Source of the DNA: Rhodobacteraceae bacterium QY30
GTDB lineage: Bacteria; Pseudomonadota; Alphaproteobacteria; Rhodobacterales; Rhodobacteraceae
Assembly (NCBI GenBank): GCA_002356635.1
Contig: CP023454.1
Coordinates: forward strand, 2,588,501-2,652,500
Direction: 5' to 3'
Length of the DNA stretch: 64,000 nucleotides
Part shown: positions 25,375-34,710 of the stretch, piece after piece
Layout: each line of letters opens with the position of its first letter
How positions within the stretch are numbered: position 1 is the stretch's first letter
Program-made: the position numbers and the translations under genes
The notes under the pieces: model-generated
Seen by the model: the letters and a program-made list of their open reading frames with translations, nothing else
The model's database searches: none
Told to the model about the DNA's origin: nothing

Positions 25375-27207
25375 ATGTTCCAGAGCTTTGAAAGCACATC
25401 CGATCCGAAGGAAGGTCCGGCGCGTCTTGCGGCGCTGCGGGCGCGTATGGCTGAGGCGGGTCTGGCAGGCTTCATCGTGCCGCGTGCCGATGTCCATCAG
25501 GGAGAGTATGTCGCGCCGCATGACGAGCGGCTGCAGTGGCTGACCGGGTTCACCGGATCGGCCGGGTTCTGCATCGTGCTGCCGGGTGTGGCCGGGGTCT
25601 TTGTCGACGGGCGTTACCGCACCCAGATCAAGGCGCAGGTCGACCTGGCGTCCTTTACGCCTGTGCCCTGGCCCGAGACGAAGCCCGGCCCCTGGATCTG
25701 TGAGAACCTGTCGGCAGGGATCGTGGGGTTCGATCCCTGGCTGCACAGCGCCCGGGAGATCGACGAGATCGCCCAGGGCCTGGGCGCGTCCGGCGTGCGG
25801 CTGGAGCCTTCGGCGAACCTTGTCGATGCGGTCTGGGCGGATCAGCCGGCCCCGCCGCAGGGGAATGTGATTGTCCAGCCCCAGGAGCGCGCCGGAGAGG
25901 CAAGCTTGGACAAGCGGGCGCGGTTGGCGGCCGGACTGGCGAAGGCCGAGATTTCGGCGGTCGTGCTCACGCTTCCCGACAGCATCTCGTGGCTGCTGAA
26001 CATCCGTGGCAGTGACGTGGCGCGCAATCCGGTCGTGCATGCGTTTGCGATCCTGCATGCCGATGCCACCGTCGATCTTTTCCTGGATCCCGCGAAGATC
26101 GACGACACGGTTCGGGCGCATCTGGGCGCGGCCGTGCGCCTTGCGGTGCCCGAAGCTTTTGCCGCGGCGTTGGAGGGCCTGGCGGGGCGCGTCCAGGTGG
26201 ATCGCGCGACGGCGCCCTTGGCGGTGTCGCAGATCCTGCGGGCCGCCGGGGCCGAGGTGGTGTGGGGCGACGACCCCTGCATCCTGCCCAAGGCCTGCAA
26301 GAACCCGGTCGAGATTGCCGGCGCGGCCGAAGCCCATCTGCGGGATGGCGCCGCGATGGTCGAGTTTCTGGCCTGGTTTGACCTGACCGCACCGGGTGGC
26401 GGCCTGACGGAAATGGATGTCGTGACCGCTCTGGAGGGGTATCGCCGCGCGACCGGGGCGCTGCGCGAGATCAGTTTCGACACGATCTGCGGCGCCGGGC
26501 CGAATGGCGCGGTGATCCATTACCGGGTGACGAAGGCCACGAACCGCGGCATCGAGGCCGGCGAGATCGTCGTGATCGACTCGGGCGGGCAATATGCCGA
26601 CGGGACGACCGATGTCACGCGCACGGTCGCGGTCGGCCCGGTGGACCGCGACGCGCGGGCCGCCTTTACCCGTGTGTTGCAGGGCATGATCGCGCTGTCC
26701 CGGCTGCGCTGGCCCTTGGGGCTGGCGGGAGCGCATATCGACGCCTTGGCGCGGGCGCCCTTGTGGCTGGCGGGACAGGATTACAACCACGGCACCGGGC
26801 ATGGCGTGGGCAGCTACCTGTCCGTCCACGAGGGGCCGGCGCGGATTTCGCGCCTCTCGGACGTGCCGTTGCGGCCGGGCATGATCCTCTCGAATGAGCC
26901 GGGCTACTACCGCGAGGGTGCCTTTGGCATCCGGATCGAGAATCTGGTGGTGGTGGAGCCTGCGCCGGATCTGCCGGAGGGCGATCCCGACCGACCGATG
27001 TTGCGGTTTCGCACGCTGACCTTCGTGCCGATCGACCGGCGATTGATCGACGTGGCGGCGCTGACGCCCGCTGAGCGGGACTGGCTGGACCGTTATCACG
27101 CCGAGGTGCTGGACCGCATCGGGCCGCGCGTGCCCGCCGAGGCGCGGGCCTGGCTTGCGGCGGCGACGGCGCCGCTTGAGGTCACGGCTGCGGAGACTGC
27201 GTCATGA
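25375..27207 (+). CDS. Xaa-Pro aminopeptidase P family metallopeptidase (M24)
   Basis: A cytoplasmic metallopeptidase removing N-terminal residues that precede proline. The 610-residue three-domain form resembles aminopeptidase P1. Its last domain carries metal ligands in VVIDSGGQYADGTTDVTRT (two Asp), NHGTGHGVGSYLSVHEGP (His) and SNEPGYYREGAFGIRIEN (Glu residues). The ATG at 25375 has GGAGGG at the right distance and starts the family-typical MFQSFESTSDPKEGPARL; an ATG at 25351 lies in the intergenic repeat. The stop overlaps the next gene (ATGA), so it starts a coupled three-gene unit. Confidence 0.93.
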   Translation: MFQSFESTSDPKEGPARLAALRARMAEAGLAGFIVPRADVHQGEYVAPHDERLQWLTGFTGSAGFCIVLPGVAGVFVDGRYRTQIKAQVDLASFTPVPWPETKPGPWICENLSAGIVGFDPWLHSAREIDEIAQGLGASGVRLEPSANLVDAVWADQPAPPQGNVIVQPQERAGEASLDKRARLAAGLAKAEISAVVLTLPDSISWLLNIRGSDVARNPVVHAFAILHADATVDLFLDPAKIDDTVRAHLGAAVRLAVPEAFAAALEGLAGRVQVDRATAPLAVSQILRAAGAEVVWGDDPCILPKACKNPVEIAGAAEAHLRDGAAMVEFLAWFDLTAPGGGLTEMDVVTALEGYRRATGALREISFDTICGAGPNGAVIHYRVTKATNRGIEAGEIVVIDSGGQYADGTTDVTRTVAVGPVDRDARAAFTRVLQGMIALSRLRWPLGLAGAHIDALARAPLWLAGQDYNHGTGHGVGSYLSVHEGPARISRLSDVPLRPGMILSNEPGYYREGAFGIRIENLVVVEPAPDLPEGDPDRPMLRFRTLTFVPIDRRLIDVAALTPAERDWLDRYHAEVLDRIGPRVPAEARAWLAAATAPLEVTAAETAS

Positions 27208-28580
27208 GCGCCGCGGACGCCTTTGCCGAAATCGCCGCCTTTCTGGGCCCGCGGTTAAGCCTGTCCACAGCCGAACGCGACCAGCATTCCCGCAGCGAGG
27301 CGTGGTTCCCCCCTGCCCTGCCCGATGCCGTGGCCTGGCCCGAGACCACGGCCGAGGTCGCCCGGATCCTTACGGTCTGTTCCCGACATCGCTGCCCGGT
27401 GGTGCCTTGGGGGACGGGAACATCGCTGGAGGGTCATGCGCTGGCGATCCGGGGCGGGCTGGTCATCGACACTGGCCGCATGAACCGGGTGCTGGAGGTG
27501 ATGCCCGAGGACATGCTGGCCGTGGTCCAGCCCGGCGTTACGCGCGAGGCGCTGAATGCCGAGTTGCGGGCGACGGGCCTGTTCTTTCCGGTCGATCCGG
27601 GTGCGAACGCGAGTCTGGGCGGCATGGCCGCCACGCGGGCGAGCGGCACCACGGCCGTGCGTTATGGCACGATGCGCGACAATGTCCGCGCGCTCGAGGT
27701 CGTGCTGGCGGACGGGCGGGTGATCCGCACCGGGACGCGGGCAGCGAAATCCTCGGCCGGGTATGACCTGACCGGGCTTTTGGTCGGGTCGGAAGGCACC
27801 CTGGGTATCATCACCGAGCTGACGCTGGAACTTCATGGCCAGCCCGAGGCGGTGGCGGCGGCGGTCTGCGCCTTTGATGACCTTGGGGCAGCGGTGGATA
27901 CCGTCATCGCGACAATCCAGTCCGGCATTCCGATGGCCCGGATTGAATTCGTCGATGAAGCCGTGGTGCGGGCCTTCAACCTCCACGACGGCGCCCGGAT
28001 GCCGGAAAAGCCGCACCTGCTGGTGGAATTCCACGGATCGGATTCCGGCGTGGGCGAACAATCGGCGCGGTTCGGGGAAATCGTCGCTGGCATGGGCGGG
28101 GCGCATTTCGACTGGGCCACCACGACCGAGGCACGCAATGCGCTGTGGCGGATGCGTCACCGGGCCTATCCGTCCTGCCTGGCGCTTCGGCCTGGATCGA
28201 TGGGGCTTCTGACCGATGTCTGCGTACCAATTTCCAGACTGGCCGAAGCGGTGCAGGCCGCGCGGGCCGATATTGCGGCGGCAGGGTTGATCGGGCCGAT
28301 CCTGGGCCATGTGGGCGATGGCAATTTCCACGCCATCCTGCTGCTGGACCGTGACGATCCGGCCGAACTGGCGCGTGCGCGGGACGTGGCGCACCGGATG
28401 GCCGAGCGGGCGCTGGCGGTGGGCGGCACGATCACCGGCGAACATGGCATCGGCATCGGCAAGAAGGGCCTGATGGCGGTCGCGCATGGCGAGGCCTGGG
28501 GGGTGATGGCCGAACTCAAGCGGGCGCTGGACCCGCTGAACATCCTCAATCCCGAAAAGCTTGTCGAGGTGACGTCATGA
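27204..28580 (+). CDS. FAD-linked oxidase, D-lactate dehydrogenase (cytochrome)-like
   Basis: A 458-residue flavoprotein of the FAD-binding type 4 (vanillyl-alcohol oxidase) family, close to D-lactate dehydrogenase (cytochrome) and glycolate oxidase GlcD. The FAD site shows VPWGTGTSLEGHA and FPVDPGANASLGGMAATRASGT. The C-terminal oxidase domain has GHVGDGNFHAILL with metal-binding histidines and GEHGIGIGKKGLM near the end. It would oxidise a 2-hydroxy acid and pass electrons to the respiratory chain. Both ends overlap neighbouring genes by four bases (ATGA), indicating co-translation. D-lactate as substrate is inferred. Confidence 0.88.
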   Translation: MSAADAFAEIAAFLGPRLSLSTAERDQHSRSEAWFPPALPDAVAWPETTAEVARILTVCSRHRCPVVPWGTGTSLEGHALAIRGGLVIDTGRMNRVLEVMPEDMLAVVQPGVTREALNAELRATGLFFPVDPGANASLGGMAATRASGTTAVRYGTMRDNVRALEVVLADGRVIRTGTRAAKSSAGYDLTGLLVGSEGTLGIITELTLELHGQPEAVAAAVCAFDDLGAAVDTVIATIQSGIPMARIEFVDEAVVRAFNLHDGARMPEKPHLLVEFHGSDSGVGEQSARFGEIVAGMGGAHFDWATTTEARNALWRMRHRAYPSCLALRPGSMGLLTDVCVPISRLAEAVQAARADIAAAGLIGPILGHVGDGNFHAILLLDRDDPAELARARDVAHRMAERALAVGGTITGEHGIGIGKKGLMAVAHGEAWGVMAELKRALDPLNILNPEKLVEVTS

Positions 28581-28966
28581 GCCTGCCCAATCCCGAGGCG
28601 CTGACCAAGACCTTCTCGAACGCCTTTTCCGCCCATGACATTGACGCGCTGGTGGATCTGTTCGACGCGGACGCCGATTTCCTGAGCCTGACGGGAAACT
28701 GGGCCGAAGGACGGGCCGAGATTGCCCAGACCCTTCGGGCCGAAATGTCGGGGGCTTTTGCGCGGGTGAAGCTGGTCACGGGACGGACCAAGGTGCGGCC
28801 GGTGTTCCCCGGCGTCACGCAGGTGATGCAGCGCTATGTCCTGTCGGGAATCCTTCATGCCGACGGGACGGATGCGGGCCGGATCGGAGCGGTGCTGTCG
28901 GCGCTGATGACGCGCGTCGATGGCAACTGGCGGATCGTCTCGGCGAGCTTCACCGGCGAAGGCTGA
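28577..28966 (+). CDS. SnoaL-like / SgcJ-EcaC family protein
   Basis: A 129-residue protein with the SnoaL/NTF2-like cone fold: a helix with FSNAFSAHDIDALVDLFDADADFLSLTGNW, then alternating beta strands ending VDGNWRIVSASFTGEG. This pattern belongs to the SgcJ/EcaC (DUF4440-like) group; members bind or transform small molecules, mostly unknown. It starts inside the stop of the flavoprotein gene and is convergent with recN (5 bp between stops). Confidence 0.82.
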   Translation: MSLPNPEALTKTFSNAFSAHDIDALVDLFDADADFLSLTGNWAEGRAEIAQTLRAEMSGAFARVKLVTGRTKVRPVFPGVTQVMQRYVLSGILHADGTDAGRIGAVLSALMTRVDGNWRIVSASFTGEG

Positions 28967-28971
28967 AGCCT

Positions 28972-30621
28972 TCAGCGGTCCAGCAGGTCTTCGGCCGCCT
29001 GTCGGGCCGCCGGGGTGATCGTTTCGCCCGACAGCATCCGGGCGATTTCGTCGATCCGGTCCGCGCGCGGCAGGGCCACCACGGTTGAGGTGGTGATGTC
29101 GTCTTCAACGCGTTTTTCCACTCGCCAGTGATGGCCGCCGCGCGCCGCGACCTGGGGGCTGTGGGTGACAACAAGGATCTGCGCCCCTTCGGCCAGACGT
29201 TCCAGCCGCCGCCCCACGGCGTCGGCTGTGGCGCCGCCCACGCCGCGGTCGATCTCGTCGAAGATCATCGTCACGCCCTCGGCCCCCCGCATGAGGCAGA
29301 CCTTCAGTGCAAGAAGAAAGCGCGACAGTTCGCCCCCAGACGCGATCTTGTTCAGGGGCCCTGCCGGGGCGCCGGGATTGGTGGCAACGGTGAAGGCAAC
29401 GGCCTCGCGGCCTTCGGGTCCGGGTTCGCCCGCGGAGATGTCGGTGCGGAACACTGCCCGTTCCATCTTGAGGGGGGCGAGTTCGGCGGCGATCGCCTGG
29501 TCCAGACGTTCAGCCGCCGCGCGGCGGCGTCCCCCGAGGGCGGCGGCGGCGGCATCGTAGGCGGCCGTGGCAGCCTCAAGCGACGACTGAAGGGCGCGAA
29601 GGTTCTCTGCCCCGCCGTCCAGCGCCGCAAGCCGCTCGCGCAGATCGGTCGCCAGCCCTCCCAGGTCATCGGCAAGGACATTATGCTTGCGCGCCAGCGC
29701 GCGGATCGCGAAAAGACGCTCCTCGACGGTTTCCAGTTCGCGCGGGTCGAAGGTCAGGTCGTCCAGTACGATTTCTACCGCCTGTGCGGCCTCGCCCAGT
29801 TCGATCTGCGCGCGGGACAGTGCGGCCAGCGCCGGATCCAGCTTGCCTTCAGCGCGCTCGGCCGCGCCTTCCAGCCAGCGGTTCGCATCGGACAGCAGCC
29901 CTTCGGCGCCCTGATCCGTCAGCGCCTGAAGGGCGCGGGCGATGTCGGCCCGGATCCGTTCGCCGGCCTGCATGGCGCGCCGGCGGGCATCAAGTTCGGC
30001 TTCCTCGCCGGGCTGCGGGTCCAGCTTGTCCAGTTCGGCGACCGCATGGCGCAGGAAATCCTCTTCGGCGCGCATCGCCGCCAGGGCCGCTTCGGCCTGC
30101 TCCAACGCCTTGCGCGCGCGGCTCATCTCTGACCAGGCGGCGCGGGTGGCGGCAAGCTCTCCCTCGACCCCGGCAAAGGAGTCCAGCATGGCGCGATGGC
30201 CGCGGGGGTTCAGAAGGCCCCGGTCGTCATGCTGGCCATGAAGTTCGACCAGCGTGTCCGACAACGCGCGCAGCACCTCGCCGCTGGTGCGGCGGTCGTT
30301 GACATAGGCGGTCTTTCGGCCGTCGGCGGCGTTCACCCGGCGCAGGATCAGTTCGTCGCTGTCGGGAAGGCCTGCCTCGGCCAGCACGCCGTGTGCCGGA
30401 TGGCCGGGCGGAAGATCGAAAACTGCCGTCACCTCTCCCAGTTCGGCACCCTGCCGGACCAGTTCCGCCCGGCCACGCCAACCCAGGACGAAACCCAGGC
30501 AATCCAGGAGGATCGACTTTCCCGCCCCGGTTTCACCCGTCAGCACATTCAGGCCCGGACGAAATTCCAGATCCAGCCGGTCGATGATCAGGATGTCGCG
30601 GACTTCCAGCGTTCTCAGCAT
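28972..30621 (-). CDS. recN: DNA repair protein RecN
   Basis: RecN is an SMC-like ATPase acting early in double-strand break repair. The 549-residue protein has Walker A GETGAGKSILLD near residue 31, a long Ala/Glu/Arg-rich coiled-coil middle, and C-terminal ABC motifs including ASGGELSRFLLALK and MIFDEIDRGVGG. It is the last gene of the dcw-linked series on the minus strand. It is separated from bamD by 84 bp that hold a paired hairpin. Confidence 0.96.
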   Translation of the reverse strand: MLRTLEVRDILIIDRLDLEFRPGLNVLTGETGAGKSILLDCLGFVLGWRGRAELVRQGAELGEVTAVFDLPPGHPAHGVLAEAGLPDSDELILRRVNAADGRKTAYVNDRRTSGEVLRALSDTLVELHGQHDDRGLLNPRGHRAMLDSFAGVEGELAATRAAWSEMSRARKALEQAEAALAAMRAEEDFLRHAVAELDKLDPQPGEEAELDARRRAMQAGERIRADIARALQALTDQGAEGLLSDANRWLEGAAERAEGKLDPALAALSRAQIELGEAAQAVEIVLDDLTFDPRELETVEERLFAIRALARKHNVLADDLGGLATDLRERLAALDGGAENLRALQSSLEAATAAYDAAAAALGGRRRAAAERLDQAIAAELAPLKMERAVFRTDISAGEPGPEGREAVAFTVATNPGAPAGPLNKIASGGELSRFLLALKVCLMRGAEGVTMIFDEIDRGVGGATADAVGRRLERLAEGAQILVVTHSPQVAARGGHHWRVEKRVEDDITTSTVVALPRADRIDEIARMLSGETITPAARQAAEDLLDR

Positions 30622-30655
30622 GTCCAGCCGCCCCGCGAAACGGCGCCGCCGCAGA

Positions 30656-30694
30656 CCCTACGCATGGTCCGTAGGGTGCGTGACTTCACGCACC
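30656..30694. repeat. REP-like pair of overlapping palindromes between bamD and recN
   Basis: CCCTACG (30656-30662) pairs with CGTAGGG (30670-30676) over seven bases. Overlapping it, GGTGCGTGA (30675-30683) pairs with TCACGCACC (30686-30694). The GTAGGGTGCGTGA...TCACGCACC pattern resembles dispersed REP-type palindromes found between genes in many Proteobacteria. There is no T run, so a regular terminator is unlikely. Confidence 0.6.
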
Positions 30695-30705
30695 GACACG
30701 CCATG

Positions 30706-31557
30706 TCACAGCCACTCGCCCCGGATGACCTGCCGATAGACGCGTGACAGCCAGCTGTCTCCCCTGGCTTCCAGCGCCAGCCCCTTGCCGGTCAGCAGCT
30801 TGTAGCTGTCCTGATACCACTGGGTGGACTGGAAGTTGTGCCCCAGGATCGCGCCCGCGGTCTGCGCTTCGTCGGTCAATCCCAGGGCCAGATAGCTTTC
30901 GACCAGGCGGTGCAGCGCCTCGGGGGTCTGGGTGGTGGTCTGGAATTGCTCGACCACGACGCGGAAGCGGTTGATGGCGGCGGTGTAATGACCCTGCTTC
31001 AGGTAGTAGCGGCCGATCTCCATCTCTTTCGCGGCCAGATGGTCGAAGGCCAGATCGAATTTCAGCATCGCCGACTTGGCATATTCGCTGTCGGGATATT
31101 CCTCGATCACCGCCCGTAGCGCCTGAAGCGCCTGGAAGGTCAGCCCCTGGTCGCGACCGACATCGTCGATCTGGTCGTAGTACGACAGCGCCAGTAAATA
31201 CTTGGCATAGGCGGCGTCGTCTTCACCGGGATAGGTGTCGATGTAGCGCTGGGCCGCGGCGCGGCTGGTGTCGTAGTCGCGATCCTTGTGGGCGGCATAG
31301 GCCTCCATGATCAGCGCGCGCTTGGCCCATTCGGAATAGGGATAAAGCCGCTCGACCTCGGAGAAGTAATAGGCGGCGTCCTTGCCCTTCTTGCCGTTCT
31401 CGAGCTCCCACTCGCCGCGCTTGTAGATCTGCTCGGCGGTGAAATTGTCCAGCGGGGTCTTGTTTGCGGCGGCCGACTTGTTGCCCCCGCCGCACGCCGC
31501 CAGTGTGGCGCTCAGCGTCAGAACGCCGACGAACCGTGCCGTCCTGCCCCGCACCAT
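30706..31557 (-). CDS. bamD: outer membrane protein assembly factor BamD
   Basis: BamD is the essential lipoprotein of the BAM complex that inserts beta-barrel proteins into the outer membrane. The 283-residue protein has a signal ending at lipobox LAAC (Cys22). Five tetratricopeptide-like repeats follow, for example ERLYPYSEWAKRALIMEAYAA and RYIDTYPGEDDAAYAKYLLAL. The ATG at 31557 is chosen; the only upstream in-frame start is TTG at 31578. It follows lpxC on the same strand, but a terminator lies between them. Confidence 0.94.
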   Translation of the reverse strand: MVRGRTARFVGVLTLSATLAACGGGNKSAAANKTPLDNFTAEQIYKRGEWELENGKKGKDAAYYFSEVERLYPYSEWAKRALIMEAYAAHKDRDYDTSRAAAQRYIDTYPGEDDAAYAKYLLALSYYDQIDDVGRDQGLTFQALQALRAVIEEYPDSEYAKSAMLKFDLAFDHLAAKEMEIGRYYLKQGHYTAAINRFRVVVEQFQTTTQTPEALHRLVESYLALGLTDEAQTAGAILGHNFQSTQWYQDSYKLLTGKGLALEARGDSWLSRVYRQVIRGEWL

Positions 31558-31646
31558 GCCTGCTACCCCGTCTCTCAACCCGGTTTATCGCACCGCATCG
31601 CCCTGCAAGAGGACCGGACGGCGCACTGTTCGGTTCGATCTAGCAC

Positions 31647-31682
31647 AGAAAAATTCGGGGCGCAAAACGCCTTTCGCGCCCC
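31647..31682 (-). terminator. terminator of lpxC
   Basis: GGGGCGC (31657-31663) pairs with GCGCCCC (31676-31682). On the minus strand the stem is followed by GAATTTTTC, giving a good Rho-independent terminator directly after lpxC. Confidence 0.8.
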
Positions 31683-31696
31683 AAGTGCCTGATCGG

Positions 31697-32629
31697 TCAG
31701 GCAACCGCCGGAATATCGGACTGGTGCACATCGACGCCCGGCAGAATCCGGCGCCGCGCGCCACGGCATTCGACCAGCCGCCAGGCGCCGGGCTGCGCAA
31801 AGAGCGCGCGCAGCAGCCGGTTCGTCATCGCGTGGCCGGCGCGATTGCCGGTGTAGCGGCCCAGGATCGGCCCCCCGGCCAGCGCCAGGTCGCCCACGGC
31901 ATCGAGCATCTTGTGGCGCACCGCTTCGTCGGCATGGCGCAGCCCGCCCGGCGACAGAACCCGGTCCCCTTCGACGACGACGGCGTTTTCGTAGGTGCCA
32001 CCCAGCGCCAGGCCATTCGCGCGCATCGCGTCCACATCGGACTGGCGGCAGAAGGTGCGGCTGTCCGACAGCTCGCGCACAAAGGCGCCATTGGCCAGGC
32101 GCAGGTGCTTTTCCTGATGCCCGATGGCGGCATCTTCAAAGTCGATGCTGAAATCGATTTCCAGCGTGTCGGCCGGTTCCAGCCGCGCCAGCGCCGCGCC
32201 GTCGCGCACCTCGACCGGTGCGAGGATCTCCACGGCAATCAGCGGTGCGCCGAGTTGACGCTGCCCCGCGTCCAGAATGCCCGCCACGAAGGACACGGCC
32301 GAGCCATCCAGGATCGGCACTTCCGGCCCGTCGATGTCGATCAGGGCATTGTGGATGCCACATCCCGACAGCGCGGCCATGATATGCTCGATGGTCGAAA
32401 CGGTGACGCCTTCGTCGTTCTGGATCAGAGTGCACAATTTCGACGGCACCACGGCATCCCAGCGTGCGGGAATGATCGCATCGCGGCCCGGCGTGTTGCT
32501 GGTGATGTCGGTGCGGCGAAAGCGGATGCCCGTCCCGGCCGAGGCGGGATGGACCGTCATGCGAACCGGTGCGCCGGAATGGAGTCCGACCCCGGTGAAG
32601 GTGACGGCGGTTCTGAGCGTGGTCTGCAC
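31697..32629 (-). CDS. lpxC: UDP-3-O-acyl-N-acetylglucosamine deacetylase
   Basis: LpxC catalyses the committed, zinc-dependent step of lipid A synthesis. The 310-residue protein shows the zinc site in TIEHIMAALSGCGIHNALI and HKMLDAVGDLALAG, and GLHSG in the N-terminal domain. The start is GTG at 32629, with GGAG nine bases upstream. It sits after ftsZ, as in many proteobacteria, but terminators on both sides make it a single-gene unit here. Confidence 0.96.
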   Translation of the reverse strand: MQTTLRTAVTFTGVGLHSGAPVRMTVHPASAGTGIRFRRTDITSNTPGRDAIIPARWDAVVPSKLCTLIQNDEGVTVSTIEHIMAALSGCGIHNALIDIDGPEVPILDGSAVSFVAGILDAGQRQLGAPLIAVEILAPVEVRDGAALARLEPADTLEIDFSIDFEDAAIGHQEKHLRLANGAFVRELSDSRTFCRQSDVDAMRANGLALGGTYENAVVVEGDRVLSPGGLRHADEAVRHKMLDAVGDLALAGGPILGRYTGNRAGHAMTNRLLRALFAQPGAWRLVECRGARRRILPGVDVHQSDIPAVA

Positions 32630-32800
32630 GGGTCTTGCTCCGATCTTCGACGGGACCGCGTCGGATCCCGCACTGTCAGGTAGCGACGGAACCCCGTGGA
32701 CTCAATTCACGCTTTGCAACGTCTTGAAACATTGCAACAAAAGCGAGAGGACCGTTTGAGATACAAGAAACAGGCATTTCCCAAGCCATTGAAATCAAAG

Positions 32801-32828
32801 AAAAAGGGCCGGATTTCTCCGGCCCCTT
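32801..32828 (-). terminator. terminator of ftsZ
   Basis: On the minus strand AAGGGGCCGG pairs with CCGGCCCTT (one bulged G) over a six-base loop and is followed by TTTTTC. It lies 35 bp after the ftsZ stop. Confidence 0.8.
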
Positions 32829-32862
32829 GCTTCACGATGAACGTAACGTAACGAAATCGGTA

Positions 32863-34533
32863 TCAGTTTGCCTGGCGGCGCAGGAAGGCCGGAATTTCAA
32901 TCCGCTCCTGATCCTGGTCCACCTCGTCCTCGTAGTGCTGTGCCGTCACCTGCGGCTGCTGGCGCATGGCATGGGACAGGCGTTCCGCCTGTTCACCGCC
33001 ATGCGCACCGGTCATCCGGTTGATCAGCGAATTGATCCCGAACCGCGGCTTGTCGGCCGGGGCAGCAGCCGCCTGGGCGCGGGGCGCAGCGGCGGCGGCG
33101 GCGGCGCGGGCGGCGGCGCCTTGCGGGCGCTGCGCAGTCGCGGGGGCACGGTTCACGGCGGCGGACAGACGCGCCAGCGCCTCGGGCGAGGGCGTTCCGG
33201 CGGGGCGGGCACGCGGCGCGACGAAATCGGCGGCATTGTCGACCGAGGCGTGGATTTCGCGTGCGGGCTGCGGACGATAGGCGGGGGCGGGCAGCTCGTC
33301 GCTGTCGTCCTCCTCATAATATTCCGCCTGCGACGGCTGCGCATCGAACAGGTTGCGTTCAGGCTGCGGGGCGGGCGCCGGGGCCGGCTCGGGCGTCCGC
33401 ATCGCCGGTTCGTACTGGACCGGCTGCGGAACCGGCTGGGGCGCGGGCTGCGGCGCAGGCTGGGTCATGCGGGGGGCGGACTGCTGCACGGCCTGCGCGG
33501 CCTGGTGGGTGGTCTCGTTCGGCTCGGCCAGACGGCGGCGCTGCGGCTGGACATCGACCGCGTTCTGCGCCGCATCAATGCCGGTCGCCACCACCGAAAC
33601 GCGCATGAAGCCGTTCAGGTTGTCGTCCAGCGTCGAGCCGACAATGATGTTGGCATCCGGGTCGACTTCTTCGCGGATGCGGTTCGCAGCTTCGTCCAGT
33701 TCGAACAGCGTCAGGTCCGAACCGCCGGTGATGTTGATCAGCACGCCCTTGGCACCGCGCAGGCTGATTTCGTCCAGAAGCGGGTTGGCGATGGCCTTTT
33801 CGGCGGCCTGGATGGCGCGGTCGTCGCCCGAGGCTTCGCCGGTGCCCATCATGGCCTTGCCCATTTCGTCCATCACGGCGCGGACGTCGGCAAAGTCGAG
33901 GTTGATCAGGCCCGGACGCACCATGAGGTCCGTCACGCCCTTCACGCCCTGATACAGCACATCATCGGCCAGAACGAAGGCTTCGGTGAAAGTGGTCTTT
34001 TCGTTGGCCAGACGGAACAGGTTCTGGTTCGGAATGATGATCAGCGTGTCGACGACCTTCTGCAGGGCCTCGATGCCCTCGTCGGCCTGACGCATGCGCT
34101 TGGCGCCTTCGAACTGGAAGGGCTTCGTCACGACGCCAACGGTCAGCACACCCAATTCACGCGCAGCCTGTGCGATGATCGGGGCCGCGCCGGTGCCGGT
34201 GCCTCCGCCCATGCCTGCGGTGATGAAGCACATATGTGCGCCCGCCAGATGGTCGACGATTTCCTCGATGCTTTCCTCGGCAGCGGCCGCGCCGATCGCG
34301 GGACGGGCGCCAGCGCCCAAGCCTTCGGTTACCTTGACGCCCATCTGAATGCGCGCCTTGGCATTGCTTTGCTGCAGCGCCTGCGCGTCGGTGTTCGCCA
34401 CCACGAACTCGACGCCTTCAAGCTGCTTCTCGATCATGTTGTTGACGGCGTTGCCCCCCGCACCACCAACCCCGAACACGGTGATGCGCGGCTTAAGCTC
34501 CTCGCGTTCGCTCATCTTCAAGTTCAATGCCAT
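32863..34533 (-). CDS. ftsZ: cell division protein FtsZ
   Basis: FtsZ is the tubulin-like GTPase that forms the division ring. The first 320 or so residues are the GTPase core, with [12 protein letters not shown] near 22-33 and the tubulin signature [10 protein letters not shown] at 109-118. A tail of about 230 residues follows, rich in Pro, Ala, Gln and Arg and predicted to be disordered, ending in the conserved membrane-tether-binding peptide [12 protein letters not shown]. At 556 residues it is much longer than E. coli FtsZ (383), as in many alphaproteobacteria. The ATG at 34533 starts the family-typical N-terminus; a longer frame is not supported. A terminator separates it from ftsA, so it should have its own promoter in 34534-34625. 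Confidence 0.97.
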   Translation of the reverse strand: MALNLKMSEREELKPRITVFGVGGAGGNAVNNMIEKQLEGVEFVVANTDAQALQQSNAKARIQMGVKVTEGLGAGARPAIGAAAAEESIEEIVDHLAGAHMCFITAGMGGGTGTGAAPIIAQAARELGVLTVGVVTKPFQFEGAKRMRQADEGIEALQKVVDTLIIIPNQNLFRLANEKTTFTEAFVLADDVLYQGVKGVTDLMVRPGLINLDFADVRAVMDEMGKAMMGTGEASGDDRAIQAAEKAIANPLLDEISLRGAKGVLINITGGSDLTLFELDEAANRIREEVDPDANIIVGSTLDDNLNGFMRVSVVATGIDAAQNAVDVQPQRRRLAEPNETTHQAAQAVQQSAPRMTQPAPQPAPQPVPQPVQYEPAMRTPEPAPAPAPQPERNLFDAQPSQAEYYEEDDSDELPAPAYRPQPAREIHASVDNAADFVAPRARPAGTPSPEALARLSAAVNRAPATAQRPQGAAARAAAAAAAPRAQAAAAPADKPRFGINSLINRMTGAHGGEQAERLSHAMRQQPQVTAQHYEDEVDQDQERIEIPAFLRRQAN

Positions 34534-34625
34534 TTGAATGTTTCCGCCTGTCTTCTCGTTCGGCCTCGTTGACCGGGCCCAGTCCCCGCTTTGGGGCAAT
34601 CTACTGTTTACGTCCCGCAAGGTCA

Positions 34626-34662
34626 CGAAAAAAACGCCCCCCAGACACAAAATCTGGGGCGC
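34626..34662 (-). terminator. terminator between ftsA and ftsZ
   Basis: On the minus strand GCGCCCCAGA pairs with TCTGGGG(GG)CG around TTTTGTG and is followed by TTTTTTTC. It is a textbook Rho-independent signal inside the dcw cluster, positioned to stop or attenuate read-through from ftsA into ftsZ. Confidence 0.8.
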
Positions 34663-34710
34663 GCGCAATAGGCTTAAGCGGCATTTCGCCAATGTCTCAG
34701 GATGTTGCGC

